Below, in pieces: positions 37,025-49,708 of a stretch of 64,000 bases of DNA. The notes beneath the pieces are model-generated. The model was not told where the DNA came from. It made no database searches and saw nothing but the letters and a program-made list of their open reading frames with translations. Both the position numbers and the translations under genes were made by a program. Positions within the stretch are counted from its first letter, which is position 1, and the number at the start of each line of letters is the position of its first letter. The stretch is from contig NC_088873.1 in the NCBI RefSeq assembly GCF_032884065.1, positions 5,843,011 through 5,907,010 of the forward strand. Reading direction: 5' to 3'. This DNA is from Artemia franciscana (Eukaryota > Arthropoda > Branchiopoda > Anostraca > Artemiidae).

Positions 37025-38360
37025 TGGTAATGAACTCCAAGGAGCAACCTGGCTCAATAGTAATTGAAACTTTTATGAAAAGAATTTTGATGCCAATAGA
37101 TATATCAAAAGAACTGGCTTATTATGCTGATTCCAAATGTATGATTTTCATTAAGTTTATCTTACCCATCAAGAAGTTACAAGCCTGAGAAAGTTTGTCT
37201 GATTTTCAAAAAAGTGGGAAAGACCCCCTCCAAGCAATAGAATCTCAATGCAAATCCCACTATCAGATTCAATGCATCAAAGAACTCTAGTTTAGAGGTT
37301 CAAGCTCACATCTGCAATAATGTGGAATTTTGTAATTTTTACCAGAAGAAAGATCATGGATGTGTGTTTATTTGTTTCTTTGTTGTTGTTTTTTTTTTCA
37401 GGGGTGGTCCTATCAACCCAGTGGACCTGAAACTTTGAGAGAGGGTTCATTATAATGGGAATGAAAAGTACTAGTGCCCTTTTTAAGTAACCAAACAATT
37501 CGAAGGCAACTGGGCCCCCTCTCACACCCCTTTTTTCACAAAATTGTCTGAACAAAATTTTGAGATAGCTTTTTTCTTCAGCAAAACTGAAAGGCCCAAT
37601 AACCATGTCTTTAGAGATAAAATAACCCCCTACATCCCCTGGGGAAAGGTTTTTAGGTTATCAAATTTATCCATTATTTGATTTGCTATTGGGAAGTATG
37701 CATACATTTTTTGGGTAGGGAGGGGATGACAAATTTTCTGCTGGAAGGATTTTGCACAGGGAGAATTTTTCATGGAGAGGGAGGTTTCCAGGGGGTTGCC
37801 AGAATTCCTATATGAAATTTCTTTATATGTCTTGCTTTCTTTTTAAAAATTCACTTTTTGGTACAGAGATGCTAAAGGTAAGTGTCCAGGGTAAATTTTC
37901 ACCAGGATTGAATTGCCCAGAGGATATTTCTGTGGGGAGGGGGTTTTTCTGTTGAGGTGGAGCCAGGTATCCTGGCATTATTTAAAAAAAATATCAGAAA
38001 TAAAATTTATACAAAATAAGTTTTTTCAACTAAAAGTAAGGAGCAACACTAATACTTAAAATAAACAGAAATTATTATGTAAACAAGGGGGTTGCTCCCT
38101 CCTCAACACCTTGCTCCTTACACTAAAGTTTAGATTTTGTCCCAATTCTTTAAAAATGACTCTTGAAACACAAGGATTGTTTAACTAGAACAATTACTAA
38201 CTTTTTAAAGTGCTTAAAACTGCAGTGTGAAGAGTAGTATATGTCCCCATATATTATATACATATGAGGATTATATAATAATTTAATCTTCATATATGTA
38301 ATAATTACTGTTCATTTAAATTTTTAATGCTACTCCTTACTTTCAGTTGAAAAAACGTGT
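37025..38360 (+). repeat. Dispersed repeat Family A, copy 3 (longest)
   Basis: Starts TTTGTGGTAATGAACTCCAA and contains all landmarks: TTACAAGCCTGAGAAAGTTT, the AGATCATGGATGTG box, a poly(T) stretch, GGGGATGACAAATTTTC and the foldback (left arm about 38025, right arm about 38335). At about 1.33 kb it gives the best picture of the family. There is no open frame of note and no obvious terminal repeats beyond the foldback. Confidence 0.75.
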
Positions 38361-38713
38361 TTATTTTTTTACTTAATGAAGCTTAGAGACAAATATTTTT
38401 CTAAAGGCAATGGAATGAAAATGAAAAATAAATTAATTTAAAAAAATACAAAAAACAATAGCCTACTTGTAAAAACTAAGACATTAACTCCCAGCATGTA
38501 GTTCTGTTGAACAATGCCAAAGCATTGGGTGGATATTTTTTAACAATATTGACAGTTTTAAACCTGGTTATCAAACACCAAAATATTGAGTGCCTTTAGA
38601 CTCAATTGTTTATAAAAAGTAATACATTATCAAAGTAGTTTGTTCACAGGAAAATATTAAAACTAAAATCAAGAAAATCAAATACAAATTTTGAATTCCA
38701 TATTTTTAATCTA

Positions 38714-39867
38714 ATTTTGAATACCAAAAACCAATATATTTGACACCTTATACTGTAAATACTATACTTAATAACTGTAAAAAATTAAATCTTTTTCAAA
38801 GTGACAACTAGATAAATACAGTCACTCCTGGAAAAAAAAGAGATAATAACCTCCCCCCCCCCCCCCGAAAAAAAATGCATCTGTTCAGGGGAAAATACAA
38901 AATTTCCCAGCATTATGTCCAGGAGAAATATCACTGGTTATAGTGGCTTTATATATCAACTCATGGGTACTCTTGCAATGGAAGCAAAAATTGACAGCAT
39001 ATTTTTACCAAAACTGTCCCTTATTAAGTTTTTTTCCTTGTGATTTTTATAATTATATAAACTTTTTGTGTACTAATAACTACACTAATTACTAATAAAC
39101 AAATACATATTTAGAATCACCATAAAAAGCTGATTCTTTGATTGAATGTTATCAATAGTTAGGCATTTACACTTTTATTATTGACAAGGATTGTTATTTA
39201 TTTACCATTCATTACTATGAAGAAATTGGGTACTTGTGTACCCAATTTTCCATAGTGTGACAAGTTTCCAAACTTGTCTCTTGAAGCACTCAGAGGATTG
39301 CACTTATTTTTGAATACCAAAAACCACTATATTTGACGCCTTACACTGTAAATACTATACTTAATAACTGTATTCAAAGTGACAACTAGATAAATACAGT
39401 CACTCCAGGAAAAAAAAAGATAATAAAATACAAAAAAAAATGTATCTGTTCAGGGGAAAATACAAAATTTCCCAACATTCTGTCCAGGAGAAATATTACT
39501 GGTTATAGTGGCTTCATATATCAACTCATGGGTACTCTTGCAATGGAAGCAAAAAATTGACTGTATATTTTTACCAAAATTGTCCCTTATTAAGTTGTTT
39601 TCCTTGTGATTTTATAATTATATGAACTTTTTGTGTACTAATAACTACACTAATTACTAATAAACAAATACATATTTACAATCACTATAAAAAGCTGATT
39701 CTTTGATTGAATGTTATCAATAGTTAGGCATTTACACTTTCATTATTGACAAGGACTGTTATTTATTTACCATTCATTACTATGAAGAAATTGGGTACTT
39801 GTGTACCCAATTTACCATAGTGTGACAAGTTTCCAAACTTGTCTCTTGAAGCACTCAGAGGATTGCA
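38714..39867. repeat. Tandem duplication, unit 594 bp, two copies
   Basis: Copy 1 (38714-39307) and copy 2 (39308-39867) start with TTTTGAATACCAAAAACC and end with GCACTCAGAGGATTGCA. They differ by scattered substitutions and by a C14 run present only in copy 1 (near 38853). Each contains a short palindrome, ATTGGGTACTTGTGTACCCAAT. Confidence 0.9.
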
Positions 39868-41697
39868 TGTTTCATAAGGTTCTCAGCAACAGAGCCACTA
39901 AGCTGACTAAGCCACTGAGCTACTAAGCTGCTTCTTTGCTTCAAACACAGGACTTTAAGACAACTGTGACTACTTTTAGCTTTGACAACTTGCAATGGTA
40001 ACTGTGACTGCTTGTAAATGCTACTGCATCTAAATTTGACAAATTTCAGGGAATGCTAAAGGATATTTTCACCCTTGAAACTTTAAAGTTGAAAAAATAT
40101 CACTTTGATGTTTTGGTACTGCAATGAAAATTTTATGTTAAAAAAAAGTGTTGAAATGGGGAATGTTGAAAAACTTTGGCAATAAAAAACAAACAAAAAT
40201 GTTATAACATACTCAATAAGTGATGTTAGGTTCTTTTGTGAAACAAACTGCAAATCAGGTACATTTTAATTAAATATTTTATATATAGAGGTGGTTAGGT
40301 TAAGTAAGGTATTTGATATAATGCACCCCACCACCCCCACTAATGTGCAAATATATAGCCCAAACTTTGATAAAGCTAATGAAATAAAACAAAATATGAT
40401 GAAAATATGGTACTTTATCATAAAAATTGTAATATTACACCTTAGAATCTTGTACCCAGAATACAGAAACGTTGTTCAGAATCACATTAAAATGAGGTCT
40501 TCCTTCTGCCTTTACTGCTGTCACTAACTTCTACCAATATGCATAGCAAACTAAATTGAGTTTTGTCTTTGTGGCTATGAAACCAGATTTTCTCAGTAAA
40601 ATTCTTTTCTAAGTGTTCTGAATTGAATGAATTGAATAATGAAAAAGTGCCAAATATTTAACTTAAATGTACCTGAATTGCAGTTTGTTTCATGAAAAAA
40701 ATCTAACTTTACTTATCAAGTGTGTTCTGAATAAAAAACAAGTACTAGAAACTAATTTTGTGTGCATGTGTTTCTCTAATCAAATCAGATAGAAACATGT
40801 TTGTGGAAAATTGGAAAGGGGTCACTCAGTCAAAGCAGAACTTAAATCTTCCTTGTCAAGGGTTGAAATCTATTGCCAGGCAGCCAACAATGGGGCAACA
40901 CACATTTTTTCCATGGTTTTTACCTATTCTGCTCTTTTTTCTTTGGTTTCCTCATAATTACTTTATGGTCCTAAATTTTCAGGGGGCAATGGTCCCCCCT
41001 GACCCCCCTTACCAGCACCTATGCTTGCCAGTGCCCTTGACATAAACAGCCTAGCCTATACTTATAAGGTAAATACTTCAAATAAAGAACAAATTTTGAT
41101 GATTATTTTTGCACTTTTCAATAAGCTGTATATTTCAAAGAAGCTTGAAAAGGTTTCAAATGATGTATTCATGTTTTTCTTGGCTAAATTAGGCCTATGT
41201 GAATATGTATGGATTTACCAGATATGCTATATATCCAAATCAAATCCAAAATATATCTAAATTAGGATATATAAGCTATTTGCACAGCATGGGGTGGGAG
41301 TTAAGTTCATTTGTGATGAAATGATGGCTATATTTAGATTCAGAATGCAATCCTAGGTAGGCTATATATTTGCACATTAGGAGGGTGGTGGGTATATATT
41401 CTGTAAATATATAGATTCTAAGAAATTCATGAAACTCTTACAAAAACCAGGAAAAAAGTCAAGATAAAGGTTCTCCCACTGCAAAATTGTTGACTAGGAT
41501 TATTGTGCACACTATGAAGCAATATTTGTTTCTTAACATGTCTTCATATGTGGTGGACTACTTATACATTTATAATGGGATTAATATTGATTTAAGAGTA
41601 AAGAGATTATTATATTTGGAAAGAACATAAAAAAGGTGTTGAGTGGTAGGCTATGTTCACTTTACTCCTTGGTATGTAATTTAAACTGCTCCATAAC
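39868..41697. other. CpG-poor non-coding stretch
   Basis: No supportable gene. CpG dinucleotides are rare here (one near 40468 and few others), in contrast to the region after 42440. Confidence 0.5.
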
Positions 41698-42354
41698 CTA
41701 TTTTGTTAAAATGTTCCTTTGGTAAAATTCTAGTTAATTGACTTCTTGCTATCTCAGAAAGGGTTTAAGTTAGGAAAATGAAACTTTCAGGAATGGGTCT
41801 ACAGGCTAAAGTATGTCCCGGGAAGGTATTTTAAAGTACCCACCCGCACTCCTTCTCTCTCTAGAGGGCCCTGAAATATGCCTACATGACAGGTCTATAC
41901 CTATTGAAATTTTGACAAAACAACATTTTACCTTACTTTTCAGTTACTAGTTGCTTTTTCTCTACCTTTAGTTTGGAAAATGCAGATTCCTGTTATTTTG
42001 AGCCATATCAATGTTTTTTTTTTCAAAATTTAGGAAATGTATTTGCATATCTTTAAAACCTTATAAAATGGAATTGAGCAAAGTTATGAAGCTGAAAACA
42101 ATTTTGTTGTACTTCAATTAAGCAGAAGATCTAATTTGCAAGGTTTCACTTTTATAACACACATGTTTTTAAAGGTCATCAAAGGTCAGGGCCCACTAGA
42201 GGGAGAAGGAGTGGAGGTGGGTACTTTAAAATACCTTCCCGGGACATACTTTAGTCTGTAGACCCATCCCTGAAAGTTTCATTTTCCTAACCTAAACCCT
42301 TTCTGAGATAGCAAGAAGTCAATCAACTAGAATTTTACCGTTCCTTCAAAATAG
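41698..42354. repeat. Foldback element with arms of about 170 bp
   Basis: The left arm (about 41698-41873) and right arm (about 42187-42354) are reverse complements with few mismatches, for example GGTAAAATTCTAGTTAATTG against CAATCAACTAGAATTTTACC. The loop of about 310 bp is unique. No transposase frame and no clear target-site duplication, so a MITE-like element or inverted duplication. Confidence 0.85.
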
Positions 42355-42439
42355 TAGTAACTCTAAACTGTTTCCAAACGTAACATCGATTAGAAATAGG
42401 GATAAAGATAGACTTTGTCAATGTCTACAGCCTACTAAC

Positions 42440-43000
42440 CTTTACCAGAGCATTAATTCTGTTATTTCGTGCAATTCGTCACAGTGTTGCCACTCGGCAG
42501 GGTTTCATGGTGCGATCTTGGGTGGCAAATCAGCGTCACTTTAACATAAAAAATGTCATTTTCCAAAAATTGGCCGCTTGTGACGCTTTGCGTCGCTAGC
42601 GCTGGCACCAACAAGCTTTTTAAATTGAAAATTTTGTCGAATCCGCGCTGTTTTCCGAATCTTTAAATTTTCCGACATGAAAAGTCGACGCTAATGCTGT
42701 CTATCAATTACAAACAATCAGTATTGATTTTACTTAGGTAGTACTGATTCTACGTTTTGCGCAGCGCTTCCGCTCTTGTCAACTTTCTAGCCCCTTCCGC
42801 CTTTAAAACCTGCAAAAACGTCAATGGTCTTCACTGTATAAAATGGTAATTTGTCCCACAGAGTACTTTATTTTCGTTTTTTTGCGTAGTCTTTGCTCAT
42901 AGCGCGAAAAAGGAACGAAAAAAGAAATAAGAAAAAGCCGCTCAAACTTTGTTTTTCTTTTGAAAAATCAGAAAAAAAGGACAGCAAGATTTGTCTACAT
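42440..43000. promoter_or_regulatory. CpG-rich segment, possible promoter
   Basis: CpG density rises sharply compared with the preceding 3.8 kb; examples are GACGCTTTGCGTCGCTAGCG near 42580 and TGCGCAGCGCTTCCGC near 42760. There is no convincing exon. In animals such boundaries often mark unmethylated promoters beside methylated DNA, so a promoter for a leftward transcript is possible but unproven. Confidence 0.3.
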
Positions 43001-43079
43001 TGAGAGTTTTTTCACAAAATGAGTTTTCTCGATTATTATAGGGCATTTGGATACTTAGAACTTTTCTTTCCTCTGAAAA

Positions 43080-43410
43080 TAGAGTTAAAAAACAAGTTAT
43101 TTCAACTAATAGTAAAGAGCAACATTGAAACTAGATTTTATTTCGTATATGAAAAGATTTACCCCCATTTTTACATCTTACTCTTTATGTTAAAGTTTCT
43201 TAGCAGTTTAAAAAAATCTTATTGTTTTATTTAAACAACTTTTGTATTTCAGGAGTCGTTCTTAAATAATTGGGACAAAATTCAAATTTTAGCATAAAAA
43301 GCTACGTGTTGAAAAAGGAGAAAATTCCTTTATAGACGTAATAATTTATGTTGGTTTATATCTTAATATTGCTCCTTACTTTTAATCGAAAAAACTTATT
43401 TTTTATTTAT
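43080..43410. repeat. Solo foldback module of Family A
   Basis: Left arm TTCAACTAATAGTAAAGAGC (about 43108) and right arm ATTGCTCCTTACTTTTAATC (about 43369) are inverted copies of each other. Confidence 0.7.
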
Positions 43411-43960
43411 TTTCTGATCGTTTCTTAAATAATGCCAAGAAATGTGACCCTATCACCGCACAGAAATCCCCCTTCCCACAGAATTATTCTCTAGACAATT
43501 CAATCCCAGTGAAATTTTACCACTGACAATTACCCTTAACAACTCCAAGCGTAAAATTGAGGCGAAAAAAGAAAGCAAGACATAATAAAGGATTTTTTTT
43601 TTAGGGATTCTGGCAAATTTCCCCAGTGTATAATTTCTCCTGACAAGGTCACCCCCTGAAAACTTCCCTCCTCAAGAAACGTTTCCCCGTGAAAAAAACA
43701 CTTCATAAAGTTCATCCCCCACATACAAAAATGCATACATACTTCCCAATAGCAAATGCTATGTGTAAACAATGGGGAAATTTATAACTTAAAGACCTTT
43801 CCCCTGGGTCTGTGTGGGGGGAGAGGGTCATGTTACATCCAAAGGCATAATCATTGGGGTCTTTCAAAAATGAACAAAATAGGTATATCATAATTTTGAT
43901 CTGACGATTTTGGGAAAAAATAGGGGTGGGGGCCTAGTTATATATTGATACTTATCTACA
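43411..43960 (-). repeat. Dispersed repeat Family A, inverted copy
   Basis: Minus-strand Family A internal segment, with GGGAAAGGTCTTTAAGTTATA-type landmarks and CCCAATAGCAAATGC (43743, complement of GCATTTGCTATTGGG). It adjoins the 3' end of the non-LTR element at about 43990. Confidence 0.65.
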
Positions 43961-44039
43961 TTTACAGTTTTCCTTTTCATTTATTTTTGACTTTTTTTTG
44001 TAAAAAAGTGCGCAACTTTGAAAAAATGCTAACTTATGA

Positions 44040-45470
44040 TTATGCAAACTTATATTCGGTAAAAGCATCGCACAATATTACCTTGACTGCTCTTTTTTGT
44101 ATTGACTCAAGCTGGTCACTTAGGTAAACAGTGTCATTGACTTGTGGGCCCCATACGGGACATGCATACTCTAAAATTGGTCGAATGTAAGTGAGATAAG
44201 CTATCCTTAGTTGTGTCACTGGGAAACCAAATCGACGCATTAGTATAAGTGTCCGCATCGCACTATCTGCCTTTTTGATAATTGTATCGACATGAAGGCT
44301 GAGAGAGCATTCGATGCTAAACTTGACACCAAGCACTACTGCCGAAGATTCACTAGGATAAGGAGGAGGATGGCACACAAAGTCTCTCTTCAGGGGATTA
44401 AAGCGAAGGATTTTAGTCTTTCCTTTGTTGATTTGGAGGCTGTTCGCAGTACATTCATATTTAAAGTTGTTGATTATTTCGTTACAGAATTGGGGAACAG
44501 CCTCAGACTTCTCAACAATGTACTTCGGTAGGACTGACAAGTCGTCTACATTCTTAAATCTTTCCTCATAGCTGGAAAGGATGAAATTTATCACTGACAA
44601 AAACAGTAGACTAGCGAGCTTAGTACTTTGTGGAGCTCCGCATGTAAGCTCAACCCATTCGGAGTTGATATCTCCTGGGAAAAAAGTGTAAACGCACTGA
44701 TAGCGTGCTTGTAAAAAATTGATCACTAAAAAGAGAATATGTTTTTGCGCACCCATGGTGCGTAGATTTGTGATAGCAACGGAATGGCGAATAAGATCAA
44801 AAGCCTTTCGGTAGTCTACGAGGAGTAGGCCGACTATAGCACTTCCTCGGTCGAGCCACTCGACAATGAGATGGTACATCTGTACTAAATAAACAGTTGT
44901 GCTGCTGCTTCTTAAGCATCCATACTGATACGGGTCTAGATGTGCAGAAACCTGTGACATAAATTTTCAGTAAATAGACGTTTCTGCCACTTTAGAAAGG
45001 TTCGGAGTTATTGATATAGGCCGGAGTTGATCACAAGATTTTGGACATCTTACTTTTGGAATAACGCGGACATTTGCTCTTTTCCAAGCACTAGGAAATA
45101 CTTGCTGACGGAAACATTGGTTGATTATAGAAGAGAGTGGCTTAGCAAGAAAAATGGCAAATTCGCGTAACAGCTTTACTGGAAGTTCACCTGGATAGCC
45201 CGCACAGTTCGCTTTCAGTCTTAGGAGTTCCTTATAAAGAGTGAATTCAGAGATTTCAAATACGTCATCAATCTCTGCACCAGCAATGATAGTACCAATT
45301 TCTGACTTGGTGATTGATGGAAATGTGGTACAAATGTCAGCAAAAAAAGAATTGACTTCATTAGCTGAGGTTAAGGTACCGTCCTCTTTGTACAGCCTTA
45401 AATCTCTCAGTGTTGTCTTACCGGTAAGTCTCTTTACTGAGGAATGCCATTTGTGGGGGTGTATTGTGAG
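44040..45470 (-). pseudogene. Reverse transcriptase domain of the non-LTR element
   Basis: One minus-strand frame is open from about 45470 to 44040 except for a single TGA at 44967-44969. Motifs after that stop, numbered from the Met at 44960, are VDYRKAFD (catalytic Asp 49), GAPQSTKL (108-115, the usual GxPQG region with Gly to Ser) and VDDLSVL (Asp 139 and 140, the YxDD equivalent). The thumb has YIRPILEYACPVWGPQ. Before the stop the frame has WKRANVRVIPKV and QLRPISITPNLSKV, the finger motifs. The catalytic triad is intact, so the copy is fairly young, but the stop, the endonuclease lesions and the missing 3' end mean this copy is dead. The family's role is target-primed reverse transcription. 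Confidence 0.88.
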
Positions 45471-45618
45471 TAAAGGAGTATTTTATCCCTCACATACTGC
45501 CTCTTGGCGCGCTTGTTCAGTTTAACAATATGATTACGCAACTTGGCTGAAGCTACGGTATCACCAACGATATGAAGGCGACAACGGGTTTTATTAAATT
45601 CTTTAGATCATTGGTTAT

Positions 45619-46606
45619 TCACGGTTTATCAGTGTCACTCACAGTAATGACTTTTACGGGGAAACAAGTCTGAAACTGCTCCTGAAGCAGAGTATTCAGC
45701 TTATTGACTTTGATATTAATATCCTGATCAGAGAAAATGTCCTCAAACTGATAATTACCGATCCAGCGACCAAATGTAGATATCGAGTCCTCAGTAAGTG
45801 GTCGCACTGTATATTTGACTCGTTTTGGCTTCGGAATTGCCGAACTGGCTTCCCAGATGATGATAAAGTGATCAGAATTCACAAGGGGTCCTAGGGACTC
45901 GGTGCGTAATAAAAGTCTATCAAGTTTGTAAAAATCAAGTCAACTGTGCTGCCAATTTGATGGGTAGGTATTGTAACGGCTTGTCGCAAATCTAAAATAT
46001 TTGAAACCCATTACCTATTAGTTTGATTGAAGTCTCCGGCAATAATAAAGCCAGGAGACATGCTTGCGGCTCATTTTCTCTACGAAAAACTGAATGTGTT
46101 CAATCAAATCTTTCCTGTTTTTAGCGCTTTTAGGATAGCAACAATTAAACTTGAAAATCTTTTTGATAAACGTGCAGGTTTGAATTCGGTCCATAATATT
46201 TCGTGGTCAGAGTCAATAGGCTTACTTGACAGCTTTGAGGGTAGGTCATTATGAACATAAACAACGCCTTGGCAACAACGCCTCCTCCTCGACGATTCAA
46301 GCCACGATCGTGACGCGTATTAAAGTAGCTTGCGTAACCTTAGATGCGCTCCGAATCGTCAGAAGTGTCCCAACATTCACTTATTATTATTATTGAGGCG
46401 TTGTTCTGCCTGGCAATAACTTCAAGTGCATCAGTTTTGTTGTTCAAAGATCTAGCGTTACACACAAGTATACTTGGCAACTTACGTTTAGCTAAAGGAC
46501 GTTCGGGCTTAAGAACAGGCGGGCTGTCCTGGATGGGGCACACGGGGGTTTCGTCAAATCTCTTCAGACTCGGTATTTTAGGTGTTCTGGATATCTTGAT
46601 TTTCAC
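45619..46606 (-). pseudogene. Endonuclease domain of the non-LTR element, several frameshifts
   Basis: The pieces in order along the minus strand are ILVCNARSLNNKTDALEV (about 46490-46440), IIIISECWDTSDD (46400-46350), RRGGGVV near 46290, AGDFNQTN (46040-46020) and SDHFIIIWEASS (45880-45850). These correspond to the N-x-x-S-L, S-E-C/T-W, G-D-F-N and S-D-H motifs of the AP-like endonucleases of CR1/Jockey elements. At least three frame changes separate them. Confidence 0.8.
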
Positions 46607-46659
46607 CAGGTTTCGCTATAACACTTGTTTTGGCGAAGGACAATAGTCACGGCTTGTCT

Positions 46660-46971
46660 CTAGTACCGAAATAGCACACCCGTACGCCTTCTTCTTTCAT
46701 TTTTCCCTGCCCGGCATCCACGTTTCTTTCCTGTCGGATTGTTTCCTTTGGTGGACGATGCGCTACCTGTGACTTCTCGCAGTAAGTGCAAAGCAGTTAG
46801 CATAGTCAAGATAGATGGCGCCAGAAAAGTAGAATGGAAACGCAACTTTATAAAGTCAGTTTTTGGCACAGCGACGGCTTCAACAGGAGTGATTCTGGTA
46901 CTCAAAAATAGAGCGAAAAAAACTCCACAAGTCAATATCATTCTCACCATGAAGAACCAACTTCCGCGCAC
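46660..46971 (-). pseudogene. Possible 5' coding part of the non-LTR element
   Basis: A 103-codon minus-strand frame with a hydrophobic N-terminus and a basic C-terminus (GKKRGCRAGKNERRRRTG). It lies directly upstream of the endonuclease. The basic region could be part of an ORF1-like or linker sequence; there is no clear domain. Confidence 0.3.
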
Positions 46972-47000
46972 AAATATAAAGCTAAACTACGGTAAGATGT

Positions 47001-48327
47001 TTTGCTAGCCGGACGGCGCAAGTGATAATAAAAGATTTTGTAAAATTGGGCCAAAAAAGATTTGCTGGTCTCATATATTCTCTGGTAGGTCATAGGAATG
47101 CAAGTATCCGTATGAAATTGTATCAGTCTGACCATACGAGCAGTCCTACAAAGTCCATGAAATTGATATATTGTTTATTCAACTTAAACTTTTACAGTTT
47201 GGAATGAACAAAGATTTGGGTATATACAAGACATGTAAATATAAATATGAAAGCATTACATCTAAAGTAACCACAACATACCTTATTTAGTAGTACAGCA
47301 AGGAGGTTAAGGGGAGATAGGCCCCCAAGACTCCATTAGGAATCCGAAATTTCGTCATTTAATAAAGGTTTTTAAATTTTGTTTGAAATTAATTGAGTGT
47401 TTCATCCATGCCTGTCTTCTGCTCTTAATACGAATCTGATGACGACAATGCAAATACCACATCAGAGTTCAATCATCGAGCATAAAAACACGCTGATGGA
47501 ATAAATGACAGTTTTTTTTAAGCATTTCCAGAAATTTAGTAGGGATGAAAGATTGACAAGTGTGAATAATTTTAACAACTTTAATGATTACCTTTATGCA
47601 GACAAGAGGAAAGGATGCCCAACAAAATATCACGGAATTTTAAAATATAAAACATCTGAATATTGACATATGGTTTCTAGAAAAATTGTTAAAAACTCAG
47701 CTGGCTTCGAATTTTTTTTTCAGCAAAAATTACTTGTTTTTCCAATTTAAGATTCAACTTTTCAAAAATAAAACTAAAAACACGTCATAAGTTGAGCAAT
47801 TATGAACCTCTTTACTCGTCTAGCTGCAATTTCATTTAAATTACACAAATTGCGTAAAGTTAGCATCTCCTTGTTCATTTGTGAGCTTAACATCAAATAT
47901 TGTAGGGGTATGGAATTAGTAAATTAGTCTGCTGCAACTCGCACCAGTACAAAAAGGAAATAGGTAAACACTAATTTTTCAAATATCATTAAGTGATGGA
48001 CCAGGGACAGAAATTTTTAGGGTCACAAGCAAAGATGCTTGGGGGTTTTGGATTGTCATTTTACCACCCTTGACTTCACCAACGCTTGTTAAATTTGCGG
48101 CCAAACTTGCACTTCCCTTCATACCATGATGCCTCTACTGAAAAATAGGCATGGTTATTTAAATTTCAAACTAAAACACATCCATACGGTTTTTCAATTC
48201 TGGAAATCAAAATGGTCTCAACATTCTATAACTTTTGTAGGGAAAAAAAAAGACAAAGAAAGAAAAATAAAAGACATAAAGCATAGTGTTCAAATAATTA
48301 CATTTCTTCAATTCAATTTATAAAGAC

Positions 48328-48330
<3 letters not shown>
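47001..48330. other. Non-coding, nothing recognised
   Basis: No supportable gene. Short frames lack domains. Confidence 0.5.

Positions 48331-48420
<90 letters not shown>
48331..48420. repeat. (TA)n microsatellite, 90 bp
   Basis: Pure TA dinucleotide array, not associated with Helitron termini. Confidence 0.95.
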
Positions 48421-48423
<3 letters not shown>

Positions 48424-49705
48424 CAATGCAAGAACATAAGTAAATTAGTCGACATAACCAAAGTTACAACAAGAGAAATAAAAATAAAACACGTTTTAGA
48501 AACAACAACCCTACAGCCAGTATTGTTAATTCAAGAAATGTAGGAGGAGGGCTATTTTTTTAAAGTCGAGAGGAAAAATTTTCGTTTTTTTTTCAACAAA
48601 AAATCGGGACAAAACACTTTTCGCAATCTGCCCCCCCCCCCAATGAAAACTATTTACAATACTGGGGCAAAGAAAAGTCTGAAATTTTTTTTTTTTAATG
48701 ACTCCATAAAGATTAATAAAACTTTAATCTTTAAGGTATTAAAGATTTCAGAGCTTTGAGGTATTAAATATAATTAAAGGACTTTAATGACAACAAAAGA
48801 AAAGATATAAAGCAAAACCTGGTTAGCTAGATTGATTTAAGCTTTGTAAGGCAGCGAACAAGCCGAGAGAAGAAGGATTAGGTAAACTGGTCAAGGATAG
48901 GTAAATCTTCTAATGCAAGCCACAGTAAGATTTTTTTCTAGAAAAGTTGGCGGTAAAGGCGAGACCAACCGTGGTCCAATGTCAGAGAACACCACAAGGG
49001 AAAGAACCCAAAGCTCAAACTGTTATGCGTAAAACTTGCTTCCTTTTATCCCCAATTGAAATCCGCGTTAAACAGATCATTATTAAACAGACAGGTTAAC
49101 ATCTTGCTTTAGCTTCATGGGAGGCCAGAAGTAGCAAAAAATGGCCCTTTTCACTAGATTACCGACAAAAGTCCGAAGGAGGTTCTCTGAGAAAATTCAG
49201 AGTTAAGACAGTGGTAAGTCAATCGTCTATTACGTTAATCAAATAGGTTAAAGGGCAGATACAATTTGCACTGTATAGAAAATTAATAAATGATAAACAT
49301 TGGAATTGCTTAAAAAACAAAGATGAAAAGAAAATAACTGTACGAATAGTCAAAACTTATCAAGTAAAATCCCCCGTTGAGCAGCAATGACTATTAACAA
49401 AATAGTGGGAAGGAATAAAAATATCTTCTGTTTTTACGAGGTAACGCTGCTACCTTTATTATTTTTTTTTGCAGTGGAAACATAGATTTGTGTAATGAAA
49501 GAAAAGGCTAACTGGGTATTCTTATATGGTACTTAATTTAGTCGTTTCTGACACCCAACAATTCTGACGATTTTACTAAACTGATCTAGTTGCATAAGTA
49601 TCAAAGTTATAAATTGCCGAAAATCTGAGCGCGTCGAAACTGACTGATCATGAAAACTGGGCAATGGTTCTTTGCACAAACTTACTGTTTCTATGCTGCA
49701 AAGAT
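48421..49705. other. Non-coding, nothing recognised
   Basis: AT-rich sequence with homopolymer runs (C10 near 48630). No supportable feature. Confidence 0.5.
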
Positions 49706-49708
49706 ATA

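Larger units (their letters stand above)
43990..47000 (-). mobile_element. Non-LTR retrotransposon, CR1/Jockey group, damaged
   Basis: A minus-strand element of about 3 kb. It has a 5' region with a basic stretch (46660-46971), then an apurinic-type endonuclease (about 45619-46606) and a reverse transcriptase (44040-45470). The 3' end is lost just after the RT thumb (about 43990), where a Family A copy begins. There is no poly(A) tail or target-site duplication that I can see. Confidence 0.8.
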
